Positions 17,528 to 25,700 of a stretch of DNA of 64,000 nt are shown piece after piece. Location: the NCBI RefSeq assembly GCF_000955805.1, contig NZ_JYOA01000019.1:1-64000 (forward strand), read 5' to 3'. The translations under genes and the position numbers were made by a program. Each line of letters starts with the position of its first letter. The stretch's first letter is position 1. The notes under the pieces are model-generated. The model ran no database searches. It was not told where the DNA came from and saw nothing but the letters and a program-made list of their open reading frames with translations. This DNA comes from Pseudomonas sp. 21. GTDB taxonomy: Bacteria; Pseudomonadota; Gammaproteobacteria; Pseudomonadales; Pseudomonadaceae.

Positions 17528-18688
17528 TCAGAAGGAGCGCGGCAGTTCGAGCAGGTGCTCGGCCACGTAGGACAGGATCAGGTTGGTGGAGATCGGCGCC
17601 ACCTGGTACAGGCGGGTTTCGCGGAACTTGCGCTCGACGTCGTACTCGTTGGCGAAGCCGAAACCGCCGTGGGTCTGCAGGCAGGCGTTGGCCGCTTCCC
17701 AGCTGGCCTTGGCCGCCAGGTACTTGGCCATGTTGGCGGCGGCGCCGGCGTTCTTGCCGCTGTCGTATTCCTGGCAAGCGCGCCAGCGCATCAGGTCGGC
17801 GGCCTCGATCTCGATATGGGCCTCGGCGATGGGGAACTGCACGCCCTGGTTCTGCCCGATCGGGCGGCCGAACACCACGCGGTCACGGGCGTACTGCGCG
17901 GACTTCTCGGTGAACCAGCGGCCATCGCCGATGCACTCGGCGGCGATCAGGGTGCGCTCGGCATTGAGGCCGTCGAGGATGTACTTGAAGCCCTTGCCCT
18001 CTTCGCCGATCAGGTTGCCAGCGGGGATTTCCAGGTTGTCGAAGAACAGCTCGTTGGTCTCGTGGTTGACCATGTTGGCGATCGGCTGCACGGTCAGGCC
18101 GTTGCCGATGGCCTCGCGCAGGTCGACGAGGAAGATCGACATGCCTTCGGACTTCTTCTTCACCTCGGCCAGCGGCGTGGTGCGAGCCAGCAGGATCATC
18201 AGGTCGGAGTGCTGGATGCGCGAGATCCACACCTTCTGGCCGTTGATCACGTACTTGTCGCCCTGGCGCACGGCGGTGGTCTTGATCTTGGTGGTGTCGG
18301 TGCCGGTGGTGGGTTCGGTGACGCCCATGGACTGCAGGCGCAGCTCGCCGCTGGCGAGCCTGGGCAGGTAGTAGGCCTTCTGCTCGGCGCTGCCGTTCCG
18401 CAGCAGGGTGAACATGTTGTACATCTGCCCATGGATGGTGCCGGAGTTGCCGCCGCAGCGGTTCACCTCCTCCAGGATCACCGAGGCCTCGGCCAGGCCC
18501 AGGCCCGAGCCGCCGTACTCTTCCGGGATCATCGCGGACAGCCAGCCGGCTTCGGTCATGGCGCGGACGAAGTCCTCGGGGAAGCCTTTCTCTTCATCGA
18601 TCCGGCGCCAGTACTCGGCGGGGAACTCCGCACACAGGGCGCGTACGCCTTCACGGATGGCCTGGAGTTCTTCGGGGGTGGAAGTCAT
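17528..18688 (-). CDS. Acyl-CoA dehydrogenase of the itaconate operon
   Basis: The 386-residue flavoprotein shows the acyl-CoA dehydrogenase signatures: MGVTEPTTGTDTTKI around residue 125, WISRIQHSDLMI, a GLNAERTLIAAE segment (about 242) where isovaleryl-type enzymes carry the catalytic glutamate, and RVVFGRPIGQNQGVQFPIAEA for FAD contact near 270. It probably oxidises a short branched or dicarboxylic CoA ester to feed or drain the itaconyl-CoA pathway, but its substrate is not known. It matches P. aeruginosa PA0879 in position. The start at 18688 is supported by AAAGGTGA upstream. The open frame continues back into the hydratase gene, but that part has no coding sense. Confidence 0.85.
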   Translation of the reverse strand: MTSTPEELQAIREGVRALCAEFPAEYWRRIDEEKGFPEDFVRAMTEAGWLSAMIPEEYGGSGLGLAEASVILEEVNRCGGNSGTIHGQMYNMFTLLRNGSAEQKAYYLPRLASGELRLQSMGVTEPTTGTDTTKIKTTAVRQGDKYVINGQKVWISRIQHSDLMILLARTTPLAEVKKKSEGMSIFLVDLREAIGNGLTVQPIANMVNHETNELFFDNLEIPAGNLIGEEGKGFKYILDGLNAERTLIAAECIGDGRWFTEKSAQYARDRVVFGRPIGQNQGVQFPIAEAHIEIEAADLMRWRACQEYDSGKNAGAAANMAKYLAAKASWEAANACLQTHGGFGFANEYDVERKFRETRLYQVAPISTNLILSYVAEHLLELPRSF

Positions 18689-18737
18689 CGAATCACCTTT
18701 GCTCTTTTCTTGTTGGGAGGGCACCGCCGGGGTGCGA

Positions 18738-19565
18738 TCAGTCGAATTCCACTTCGCCGCGCTGGGCGATGCCGGCACCGTTGCCAGCCCAGACTTCGGC
18801 CTTGCCGGGGCCATTCAGGCGGCCGCCGACGGTGAAAGGTTCGGGGCTGATCAGCGGGCGCAAGCCACGGTAGGCGTAGCGGCGCAGGCGTGCTTCGGGG
18901 TTGGCGCGGCAGAACGCGCGCAGGTTCAGGGTGCCGATCAGCGGGCCGTGCACCACCAGGCCGGGGTAGCCCTCGGCTTCGGTGACGTAGGGCCAGTCGT
19001 AGTGGATGCGGTGGCCGTTGAAGGTCAGCGCGGAATAGCGGAACAGCAGGATCGGTGTCGGCTCGACGGCCTCGCTCCAGTCGCCGGCCGGCAGCGCGTC
19101 GCCGCTGGAGAGCCGGGGCGGCGTCGGTTCGCGGTAGACGATGTCCTGTTCCTCGCTGAAGGCCAGGCGGCCGTCCTGGTGGAATTCATGGCGCAGGGTG
19201 ACGAACAGCAGCGAGCCGGTGCGGCCGTGCTTTTCCTCGACGTTGAGGAGGGTCGTGGTGCGCTTCGCCATCCCGCCGACACGCAGCGGCTCATGGAACT
19301 CCAGGCGGCCGCCGGCCCACATGCGGTTGCGCCCGTCGGCCGGCGGCAGGAAGCCACCGCGCGCCGGATGGCCATCAGCGCCCAGGCCGGGCTCGACCAC
19401 CTCGTCCTGGAAGAACATCCAGTGCCACAGCGGCGGCAGCGCCTCGCCTGCGGCCGGTACGTCTTCCGCGAGGGTCACGGCCAGACGGCGGACCAGCACG
19501 GCACTCAATTCTTCCTCGCGTTCCTGGGAACGGCCGATCCAGTCGGCGTACGGCGAATCGCTCAT
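18738..19565 (-). CDS. ich: Itaconyl-CoA hydratase (MaoC/FAS1-type hydratase)
   Basis: The 275-residue protein has a two-hotdog layout. An N-terminal region includes LWHWMFFQDEV, and a C-terminal MaoC-type hydratase half shows LTFNGHRIHYDWPY (about residue 200) and GLVVHGPLIG. This resembles mesaconyl-/itaconyl-CoA hydratases. It would add water to itaconyl-CoA to give citramalyl-CoA in the cytoplasm. The start at 19565 is taken because AGAGGT lies just upstream; the frame is open slightly further. It is the first gene of the catabolic operon and faces a LysR-type regulator across about 135 bases, as in P. aeruginosa, where PA0878 and PA0877 are so placed. Confidence 0.83.
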   Translation of the reverse strand: MSDSPYADWIGRSQEREEELSAVLVRRLAVTLAEDVPAAGEALPPLWHWMFFQDEVVEPGLGADGHPARGGFLPPADGRNRMWAGGRLEFHEPLRVGGMAKRTTTLLNVEEKHGRTGSLLFVTLRHEFHQDGRLAFSEEQDIVYREPTPPRLSSGDALPAGDWSEAVEPTPILLFRYSALTFNGHRIHYDWPYVTEAEGYPGLVVHGPLIGTLNLRAFCRANPEARLRRYAYRGLRPLISPEPFTVGGRLNGPGKAEVWAGNGAGIAQRGEVEFD

Positions 19566-19637
19566 GGGTGACCTCTTGGCAGAGTGGATGAGCCGAGGAT
19601 GCAACAAGGGCTTGCGTTCGGCGAATCCACATTTTCA

Positions 19638-19650
19638 TAATCCAGCGTTA
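19638..19650. promoter_or_regulatory. Candidate LysR-type operator between ich and its regulator gene
   Basis: Within the divergent intergenic region, TAA at 19638 and TTA ending at 19650 form a TAA-N7-TTA dyad, fitting the loose T-N11-A pattern of LysR-type binding sites. It lies about 50 bases before the regulator start and about 75 bases before the ich start. The match is weak by itself and rests mainly on position. Confidence 0.3.
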
Positions 19651-19700
19651 AGCAGAAACGAACGCCACTCCTATCCCCAAGCCTAGCGGGAACCCGTTGC

Positions 19701-20615
19701 ATGCATTTCGACCTCGCCGACCTGCGTCTCTTCATCCATATCGCCGAAGCCCCCAGCCTCACCCAGGGCGCCCGCCGCGCCCATCTTTCCGCCGCTGCCG
19801 CCAGCGCGCGGATCAAGGCACTGGAGGGGCAGCTCGACTGCCGGCTGTTGTACCGGGACAACCGCGGGGTCGAGCTGACCCCCGCCGGCGAGCGCCTGCT
19901 GCAGCACGCACGGCTGATCCTGCGCCAGGTGGATCACCTGAAGAGCGACTTCAGCGGCCAGGCCGGCGACCAGGTCGGGCATATCCGCATCTTCGCCAAC
20001 ACCACCGCGTGCACCGAGTTTCTCCCCGAAGTACTGGCGGACTTCCTCGCCGAACGCCCCGGCGTCAGTGTCGACCTGCAGGAACGGCTGAACCGCGACA
20101 TCGTCCGCGCCATCCTCGATGGCTCGGCGGACCTGGGCATAGTCGCCGGCCCGGTGCGTGCCGAGGGCCTGCAGATCGTCCACTTCAGCACCGACCGGCT
20201 GGTGCTGGCCGTGGCCCCCGACCACCCGCTGTGCGCCCTGCCCCGCCTGACCCTGGCCGATACCCTGGATTACCCGCACATCGGCCTGCACGAAGGCAGC
20301 ACCCTGCAGAGCTTCCTGCGCGAGCGGGTGGACCGCATGGGTGGCGAGCTCAACCTGCGCATCCAGGTGGCCAGCTTCGAGGCGATCTGCCGGATGGTCG
20401 AGGCCGGGGTCGGCATCGGCGTCATCCCGGAAACGGCCGCCGTGCGCCACAGCCGCACCATGAACCTGCGGATACTGTCGCTGGACGAGCCCTGGGTCGT
20501 CCGCGAACGCAGCGTGCTGCTGCGCGACCGCGAGGCCCTGCCCGCCTGCGCCCGCGCGCTGGTCGACCTGTTGCGCGAAATGCCGGAGGCGGAGTCGCCC
20601 CAGCCATCCCCTTGA
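19701..20615 (+). CDS. LysR-type regulator of the itaconate operon
   Basis: The 304-residue protein has a LysR N-terminal helix-turn-helix (residues 1-60: LRLFIHIAEAPSLTQGAR, then the recognition helix region with SARIKALEGQL) and a periplasmic-binding-protein-like effector domain from about residue 90. It is transcribed away from the itaconate operon, as is the regulator PA0877 in P. aeruginosa, called ItcR/RipR in the literature. By analogy it should activate the operon with itaconate as inducer. No clear ribosome binding site precedes the ATG. The next gene converges on it, 28 bases away. Confidence 0.85.
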   Translation: MHFDLADLRLFIHIAEAPSLTQGARRAHLSAAAASARIKALEGQLDCRLLYRDNRGVELTPAGERLLQHARLILRQVDHLKSDFSGQAGDQVGHIRIFANTTACTEFLPEVLADFLAERPGVSVDLQERLNRDIVRAILDGSADLGIVAGPVRAEGLQIVHFSTDRLVLAVAPDHPLCALPRLTLADTLDYPHIGLHEGSTLQSFLRERVDRMGGELNLRIQVASFEAICRMVEAGVGIGVIPETAAVRHSRTMNLRILSLDEPWVVRERSVLLRDREALPACARALVDLLREMPEAESPQPSP

Positions 20616-20643
20616 GTCGATCGGATCGCTGCGGGAAATAGCG

Positions 20644-21555
20644 TCAACCGCGCGGCTGCCCTTCCGTCGCCAGCAACTCCAGCGCCACATCGCGGAATTG
20701 CCGCACCACGCGGCTTTCGTTGTCCGGGTTGTACACCAGGGCGAGCGCGACGGTGCGCTCCTGGCGAGGTGTTTCCAGCTCCAGGAAGCGCACCGGCGCC
20801 GATGAATTGCGCGCATGAAGCGCCGGTACCAGGGCCACGCCCAGCCCGCAGGCGACCAGGCTGATGGCGGCCTGCACCTGGGTCGTGGAATGCACCAGTT
20901 TCGGCACGAAACCGGCCGCCTGGCAAAGCTGCAACAGCACGTAGTGCAGGCCTTCGGTGTGCGGATAGTCGATCAGAGGCTGATCGGCGACCTCGGCCAG
21001 GTGCACGGCGGTGCGCCCGCTCGACGCCAGCGGGCTGTCCTGCGGCACGACCAGCATCATCGGCTCCCACACCAGCGGAATCAGCTTGAGCGGAGTCGAC
21101 TGCGGCAGCGGGAAGCGCACCAGGCCGATGTCGGCGCGGCCGTTCTCCACCAGTTCCAGCACGCCGCTGGAAGGCAGCTCGCGCAGCTCCAGCGTGATGC
21201 CCGGATAGCGCCGGCGAAACTCGGGGATCAGCCGCGGAATCAGCGACAGCGTCGCCGACCCGACCGAGCCCAGCGTCAGCTGCCCGCGCTCGCCCGCCCC
21301 TGCCTCCAGCGCGTAGCGCCGCGCCTGCTGCAGGTGCAGCAGAGCCTTGCGCAGCTCCGGCAGCACCGCCTCGCCCGCCTCGGTGAGAGTCACCTGCCGC
21401 GTGGTGCGCTCGAAGAGCGGCAGGCCGATGTCCTCCTCCAGCTTGCGGATCGACACCGACAGCGGCGGCTGGGACATGTGCAGGCGCTCGGCGGCCTCGC
21501 GGAAGTTCAGGGTTTCCGCCAGGGCGAGGAATTGATGAATCTGGCGCAGCTCCAT
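20644..21555 (-). CDS. LysR-type regulator of the second CoA-ester cluster
   Basis: The 303-residue protein begins MELRQIHQFLALAETL and continues with LHMSQPPLSVSIRKLEEDIG, a textbook LysR helix-turn-helix (residues 1-60), followed by a substrate-binding domain with LTLGSVGSATLSLIPRL at about 92. The N-terminus resembles CatR/BenM-type members. It is divergent from the MaoC, acyl-CoA dehydrogenase, transporter and CoA-transferase genes, so it most likely controls that set in response to a CoA-pathway intermediate. Its 3' end converges on the itaconate regulator. Confidence 0.85.
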   Translation of the reverse strand: MELRQIHQFLALAETLNFREAAERLHMSQPPLSVSIRKLEEDIGLPLFERTTRQVTLTEAGEAVLPELRKALLHLQQARRYALEAGAGERGQLTLGSVGSATLSLIPRLIPEFRRRYPGITLELRELPSSGVLELVENGRADIGLVRFPLPQSTPLKLIPLVWEPMMLVVPQDSPLASSGRTAVHLAEVADQPLIDYPHTEGLHYVLLQLCQAAGFVPKLVHSTTQVQAAISLVACGLGVALVPALHARNSSAPVRFLELETPRQERTVALALVYNPDNESRVVRQFRDVALELLATEGQPRG

Positions 21556-21584
21556 ACTGATACTCCCAATGTATCAATCGTTCT

Positions 21585-21598
21585 CCAAATAATATTGG
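21585..21598. promoter_or_regulatory. Candidate operator: near-palindrome CCAAATAATATTGG
   Basis: The 14-base near-palindrome lies 30 bases upstream of the LysR start and 67 bases upstream of the MaoC start. The region is AT-rich and probably holds both promoters. A LysR protein could bind here, but no defined consensus is available to me. Confidence 0.3.
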
Positions 21599-21665
21599 AT
21601 GAGTACGAACGCTGACCATAGCCTGACCCCACTCGACGACAACAATCCCAACAGGAGAGTGGTGC

Positions 21666-22139
21666 ATGGCACGCAATGAAATCGCCCTCGGGCAAGGCTA
21701 TTACTGGCAGGACATCGAAGCCGGCCAGCGCTTCCGCACCTTTCGCCGGACCGTCACCGAGGCCGACCTGATCGGTTTCATCGGCGTCACCGGGCAGACC
21801 GAGGTGATCTTCATCGACAGCACCTTCAACGGCGCGATCCAGGGCCGCCCGGTGCCTGCCGCGCTGAGCTACAGCCTGATCGAAGGCATCCTCATGCAGA
21901 CCATGCTGCAAGGCACCGGCCTGGCCCTGCTGGAACTGCACAAGAGCGTGCGCGGCCCCGTGCTGGTGGGCGACACCCTGGAAGCCGTGGTGGAGATCGA
22001 CGAAGTCCGCCCGACCTCCAGGCACAACCGCGCCGTGGTCACCTCCCGCGTCTTCGTACTCAACCAGCGCGAAGAGACGGTGATGGAGTACCAGGTCAAG
22101 CGCCTGCTCGCCGGCCGCCCCGAGCGGAGCGCCGGCTGA
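21666..22139 (+). CDS. MaoC-type CoA-ester hydratase
   Basis: The 157-residue single-hotdog protein shows the MaoC dehydratase pattern: YYWQDIEAGQRFRTFRRTVTE-like opening, ADLIGFIGVTGQ (about residue 38) in the substrate-contact region, and a central PVPAALSYSLIEG helix. Such enzymes hydrate enoyl-CoA esters. The usual D..H pair of (R)-hydratases is not obvious in the GVTGQTEVIF segment, so catalysis is less certain than the fold. It is the first gene of a forward cluster and overlaps the next gene by one base (TGATG). Confidence 0.75.
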   Translation: MARNEIALGQGYYWQDIEAGQRFRTFRRTVTEADLIGFIGVTGQTEVIFIDSTFNGAIQGRPVPAALSYSLIEGILMQTMLQGTGLALLELHKSVRGPVLVGDTLEAVVEIDEVRPTSRHNRAVVTSRVFVLNQREETVMEYQVKRLLAGRPERSAG

Positions 22140-23284
22140 TGCTCGAAGCTCTCGACTTTCGCGCACTGCCGGCCCGGCACGAGGCCTTGCGCGAGGAGCT
22201 GCGCCGCTTCCTCGCCGAGCGCCTGGGGGACTATCCCATCGATCTTCGGGCGCGCAGCTGGCAAGGCTTCGACGCCGGCTTCAGCCGCTCCCTGGCCGAG
22301 CGCGGCTGGGTCGGCCTGACCCTGCCGCGCGAGTACGGCGGCGCCGGCCTCGACCCGCTGGCGCGCTTCGTGGTGGTGGAGGAACTGCTCTGCGCCGGTG
22401 CGCCGGTGGCGGCCCACTGGATTGCCGACCGCCAGAGCGGCCCGTTGCTGCTGCGCTTTGGCAGCGAGCAGCAGAAGCGCCTGCACCTGCCGGCGATCTG
22501 CCGTGGCGAGCAGTTCTTCTGCATCGGCATGAGCGAGCCGAACTCCGGCTCGGACCTGGCCAGCGTGCGCACCCGCGCCGAGCCCAATGCTGGAGGCTGG
22601 CTGCTCAACGGGCAGAAGATCTGGACCACCTACGCCCAGCACAGCCACTACATGATCGCCCTGGTGCGTACCTCCGGCAGCGCCCAGGACCGCCATCGCG
22701 GGCTGTCGCAGGTGCTGGTCGACCTGTCGCTGCCGGGCGTGAGCATCCGCCCGATCCGCGACCTCACTGGCGCCGAGCACTTCTGCGAGGTGTTCTTCGA
22801 CAACGTGCAACTGCCGGCCGACGCGCTGGTCGGCGAGGAAGGCGACGGCTGGAAGCAGGTTACCGCCGAGCTCGCCTTCGAGCGCAGCGGGCCGGAGCGC
22901 ATCTACTCCAGCATCGCCCTCCTCGACGCCTGGTTGACCTGGCTGCGCGATCAGCCGCAACCGGGGCACGAGCGGCTGCTGGGACAACTGCTGAGCGAGC
23001 TGATGGTGCTGCGTGCGCTGTCGGTCAGCCTTGCCGCGCAACTGGCGGATGGCCGCAGCCCGGTGGTCGAAGCCGCCCTGGTGAAAGACCTGGGCACCAG
23101 CTTCGAGCAGTCCATCCCGGCCCTGCTCGGCGACCTGCTGGGCGCGGTGCAAGGCGCCGCCGTCCCGCACCTGCTGCAACGCACCCTGGCCTACCTGGAA
23201 CGCACGGCCCCGGTGTTTTCCCTGCGCGGCGGCACCCGCGAAATCCTGCGCGGCGTGATCGCCCGCGGCCTTGGCCTGCGATAG
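22139..23284 (+). CDS. Acyl-CoA dehydrogenase, probable subunit with flavin-side motif
   Basis: The 381-residue protein has the N-terminal and middle acyl-CoA dehydrogenase domains with IGMSEPNSGSDLASVRTRA (about residue 128) and GQKIWTTYAQHSHYMI. It also has an AELAFERSGPER helix where some family members carry the catalytic glutamate. In the C-terminal domain the usual R.QFG..I...Q adenine-binding stretch is not seen, and the usual YEGT position reads LRGGT. That motif is present in the next gene instead. Together the two may form a mixed tetramer like the FadE pairs of sterol degradation. The gene starts on the last base of the MaoC stop. Confidence 0.8.
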   Translation: MLEALDFRALPARHEALREELRRFLAERLGDYPIDLRARSWQGFDAGFSRSLAERGWVGLTLPREYGGAGLDPLARFVVVEELLCAGAPVAAHWIADRQSGPLLLRFGSEQQKRLHLPAICRGEQFFCIGMSEPNSGSDLASVRTRAEPNAGGWLLNGQKIWTTYAQHSHYMIALVRTSGSAQDRHRGLSQVLVDLSLPGVSIRPIRDLTGAEHFCEVFFDNVQLPADALVGEEGDGWKQVTAELAFERSGPERIYSSIALLDAWLTWLRDQPQPGHERLLGQLLSELMVLRALSVSLAAQLADGRSPVVEAALVKDLGTSFEQSIPALLGDLLGAVQGAAVPHLLQRTLAYLERTAPVFSLRGGTREILRGVIARGLGLR

Positions 23285-23292
23285 GAAACCCC

Positions 23293-24291
23293 ATGAGCCT
23301 CGATAACCTGATCATCGACGCCTTCAGCCAGTGGCTGGACGGCGAAGTCACCGCCGAGCGCGTACGCGGCATTGACCTGGGCGAACCCGCCAACGGGCTG
23401 TGGCGTTCCCTGGCCGAACACGGCTTCGCCGACCTGCTGCTGCCCGAGGAACTCGGCGGCGCGGCAGCCTGCGCGGAAACCGCCTGCCACCTGCTCTTCG
23501 CCACCGGTGGCGCGGCACTCCCGCTTCCGCTCGCCAGCACCTGGTGGGTACGCCTGGCGCTGGCCGAGGAAGGCCTTGCGCTTCCCGAGGGCCCCATCGC
23601 GCTTGCGAACGCCGAGTCTGTCGGCCACGGCCTGCGCTGCCACTCGGTGCCTTTTGCCGCGCAGGCCGACTGGGTGCTGGCGGCGCTGCCGGAAGGCGCC
23701 TGGCTGTTGCCGGTACATGGCGCGCAGCGTCGGGCAGACGGCGTCTACGCCAGCGCCACGGAGGAACTCTTCTGGCCCAGCCTGCCCGAACGCGCGCAAC
23801 GGCTGTCTTCGGCCAAGGACTGGAGCGCCCTGGGCGCTGGCTACAGCGCGGCGCTGATCGCCGGTGCCGCCGAACGGGTGCTGCAGCTGACCCTGGACTA
23901 CGCCACTACCCGGCAGCAGTTCGGCAAGCCGGTCGGTGCTTTCCAGGCCATCCAGCAGCAGCTCAGCGTACTCGCCGAGGAAGTCTTCGCCGCGCGCATG
24001 GCCGCGCAACTGGCGCTGCGCGGGGCGACCTGGCCCCAAGGTATCCCGGCGGCCGTGGCCAAGGCCCGTTGCGCAAGCGCCGCGGTGCGCATCTGCAGGA
24101 TTGCCCATGCGGTCCTCGGCGCCATCGGCGTCACCGAGGAATGCGACCTGCAGCTCTACACCCGGCGCCTCTATGCCTGGCGATCCGACTTCGGCAGCGA
24201 GGCGTACTGGCAGCCGGTGATCGGCCGTGCCGCCCTGCGCGAGAGCGGCGACAGCCTCGCCTTCCTGCGTCGCCACCTGCCCGCAGCCTGA
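23293..24291 (+). CDS. Acyl-CoA dehydrogenase, probable second subunit
   Basis: The 332-residue protein is short for the family. The middle domain is weak, but the C-terminal domain has YATTRQQFGKPVGAFQAIQQQ (about residue 210), the FAD adenine-contact motif that is missing from the preceding dehydrogenase. Its end (LYTRRLYAWRSDFG) lacks the usual catalytic glutamate loop. These complementary gaps suggest it acts only as a partner of the 381-residue protein. The two genes are 8 bases apart. The acyl-CoA substrate is unknown. Confidence 0.78.
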   Translation: MSLDNLIIDAFSQWLDGEVTAERVRGIDLGEPANGLWRSLAEHGFADLLLPEELGGAAACAETACHLLFATGGAALPLPLASTWWVRLALAEEGLALPEGPIALANAESVGHGLRCHSVPFAAQADWVLAALPEGAWLLPVHGAQRRADGVYASATEELFWPSLPERAQRLSSAKDWSALGAGYSAALIAGAAERVLQLTLDYATTRQQFGKPVGAFQAIQQQLSVLAEEVFAARMAAQLALRGATWPQGIPAAVAKARCASAAVRICRIAHAVLGAIGVTEECDLQLYTRRLYAWRSDFGSEAYWQPVIGRAALRESGDSLAFLRRHLPAA

Positions 24292-24351
24292 CCCGTGCCG
24301 CCCACGGGCGGCACACCGTGCTTCTCATAACAATGACAATGGAGAACACCC

Positions 24352-25674
24352 ATGGCCCACACACTCAGCCCATCGCGGAGTGCCGCAACGCAAGGGAGCG
24401 CCACCAGCGCCCGCCCCATCGCCTGGCGCACCATCATTGCCGGCAGCGTCGGCAATACCGTGGAGTGGTTCGACTGGACGGTCTACACCGCCTTCGCGCT
24501 TTACTTCAGCCACCAGTTCTTCCCCTCGGACAACGAGACCACCGCCCTGCTCGCCTCCTTCGCGGTGTTCGCCATCGGCTTCGCCATGCGCCCGCTGGGT
24601 GGCTGGCTGATCGGCATCTTCAACGACCGCGCCGGGCGCAAGGCGGCGCTCAACCTGACCATCCTGATGATGGCGCTGCCCTCGCTGCTGATCAGCCTGA
24701 TGCCGACCTACTCCACCATCGGTATCGCCGCCCCCGTGCTGATGGTGCTGGCACGCATGGTCCAGGGGCTGTCGGTCGGCGGTGAGTACGGCGCTGCCGC
24801 GACCTTCCTCGCCGAATCGGCGCCGGCCAGCCAGCGCGGGCTGTACTCGGGCTTCTTCTTTGCCAGCATCGCCCTCGGCCTGCTGTTCGCCTCGGGCCTG
24901 GCCTGGGTGCTGAGCCAATGGCTGAGCCGCGACCAGCTGATCGACTTCGGCTGGCGCATTCCATTCTTCATCGGCGGCCTGGGCAGTCTCGCCGGCTTCT
25001 GCATTCGCCACGGCGTCGAGGAGACCGCGGCCTTCCGCAAGGGCCAGGAACAGCGTCGCGGCCAGCGCATGGAGCAGCCACTGCGCACCCTCTGGCGCGA
25101 GCATCCGCAGGCGGTGAAACGCCTGGTCGGCATCAGCCTGCTGGGGGCTTTCGCTTTCTACCTGTTCGTCAGCTACCTGCCGGTGCACGCCATCCGCACC
25201 CTCGGCGTGGAGCCAGGCACCGCCTACGCCGCCAGCAGCCTGGCGCTGGTGGTGTTCATGATTTCCCAGCCGCTGTTCGGCTGGCTGTCCGACCGCATCG
25301 GCCGCCGCCCGCAGCTGATCGTCTTCGCCCTGGGCTACGCCGCGCTGCTGTATCCGGTGGTCCGTTCGATGAGCGCCTCGTTCACCTCGATCCTCGCCGT
25401 CGAGCTGTTCGGTCTGCTGCTCTACGGCCTGTATTCGGCCATCGCCCCGGCGATCAAGTCGGAGCTGTTCAGCACCGACATCCGCGCCCTGGGTATCGGC
25501 CTGCCGTACAACCTCGTGGTGGCGATCTTCGGCGGCACCACGCCCTACCTGATGACCTGGCTGCAGAGCCGCGGCCACGAACAGTGGTTCCTGGTCTACG
25601 TCTCGGTCATGGCGTTGATCACCCTGGTGGCCTTCGTGCGCATGCCCGAAACCCGCGGCAAAGACCTGCACTGA
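24352..25674 (+). CDS. MFS transporter of the metabolite:H+ symporter (KgtP/ShiA) type
   Basis: The 440-residue protein has twelve membrane helices and the marks of the metabolite:proton symporter group: TIIAGSVGNTVEWFDWTVYT at the first helix (about residue 25), the loop motif NDRAGRKAAL between helices 2 and 3, GLSVGGEYGAAATFLAE near 140, and PETRGKDL at the C-terminus. Relatives import 2-oxoglutarate, citrate, shikimate or similar acids. Its position between the acyl-CoA dehydrogenases and a CoA-transferase suggests that it imports the carboxylic acid degraded by the cluster. The start ATG has only a weak ribosome binding site (ATGGAGAACACC). Confidence 0.85.
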   Translation: MAHTLSPSRSAATQGSATSARPIAWRTIIAGSVGNTVEWFDWTVYTAFALYFSHQFFPSDNETTALLASFAVFAIGFAMRPLGGWLIGIFNDRAGRKAALNLTILMMALPSLLISLMPTYSTIGIAAPVLMVLARMVQGLSVGGEYGAAATFLAESAPASQRGLYSGFFFASIALGLLFASGLAWVLSQWLSRDQLIDFGWRIPFFIGGLGSLAGFCIRHGVEETAAFRKGQEQRRGQRMEQPLRTLWREHPQAVKRLVGISLLGAFAFYLFVSYLPVHAIRTLGVEPGTAYAASSLALVVFMISQPLFGWLSDRIGRRPQLIVFALGYAALLYPVVRSMSASFTSILAVELFGLLLYGLYSAIAPAIKSELFSTDIRALGIGLPYNLVVAIFGGTTPYLMTWLQSRGHEQWFLVYVSVMALITLVAFVRMPETRGKDLH

Positions 25675-25700
25675 AGCCCCGCAGCGAACTGGAGAACAGC

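Noticed and set aside
15973-17913. 646-codon plus-strand frame inside the itaconate operon
   Set aside because: It is the antisense of the MmgE/PrpD and CoA-transferase genes, rich in histidine, glutamine and glycine as antisense frames of GC-rich genes are.
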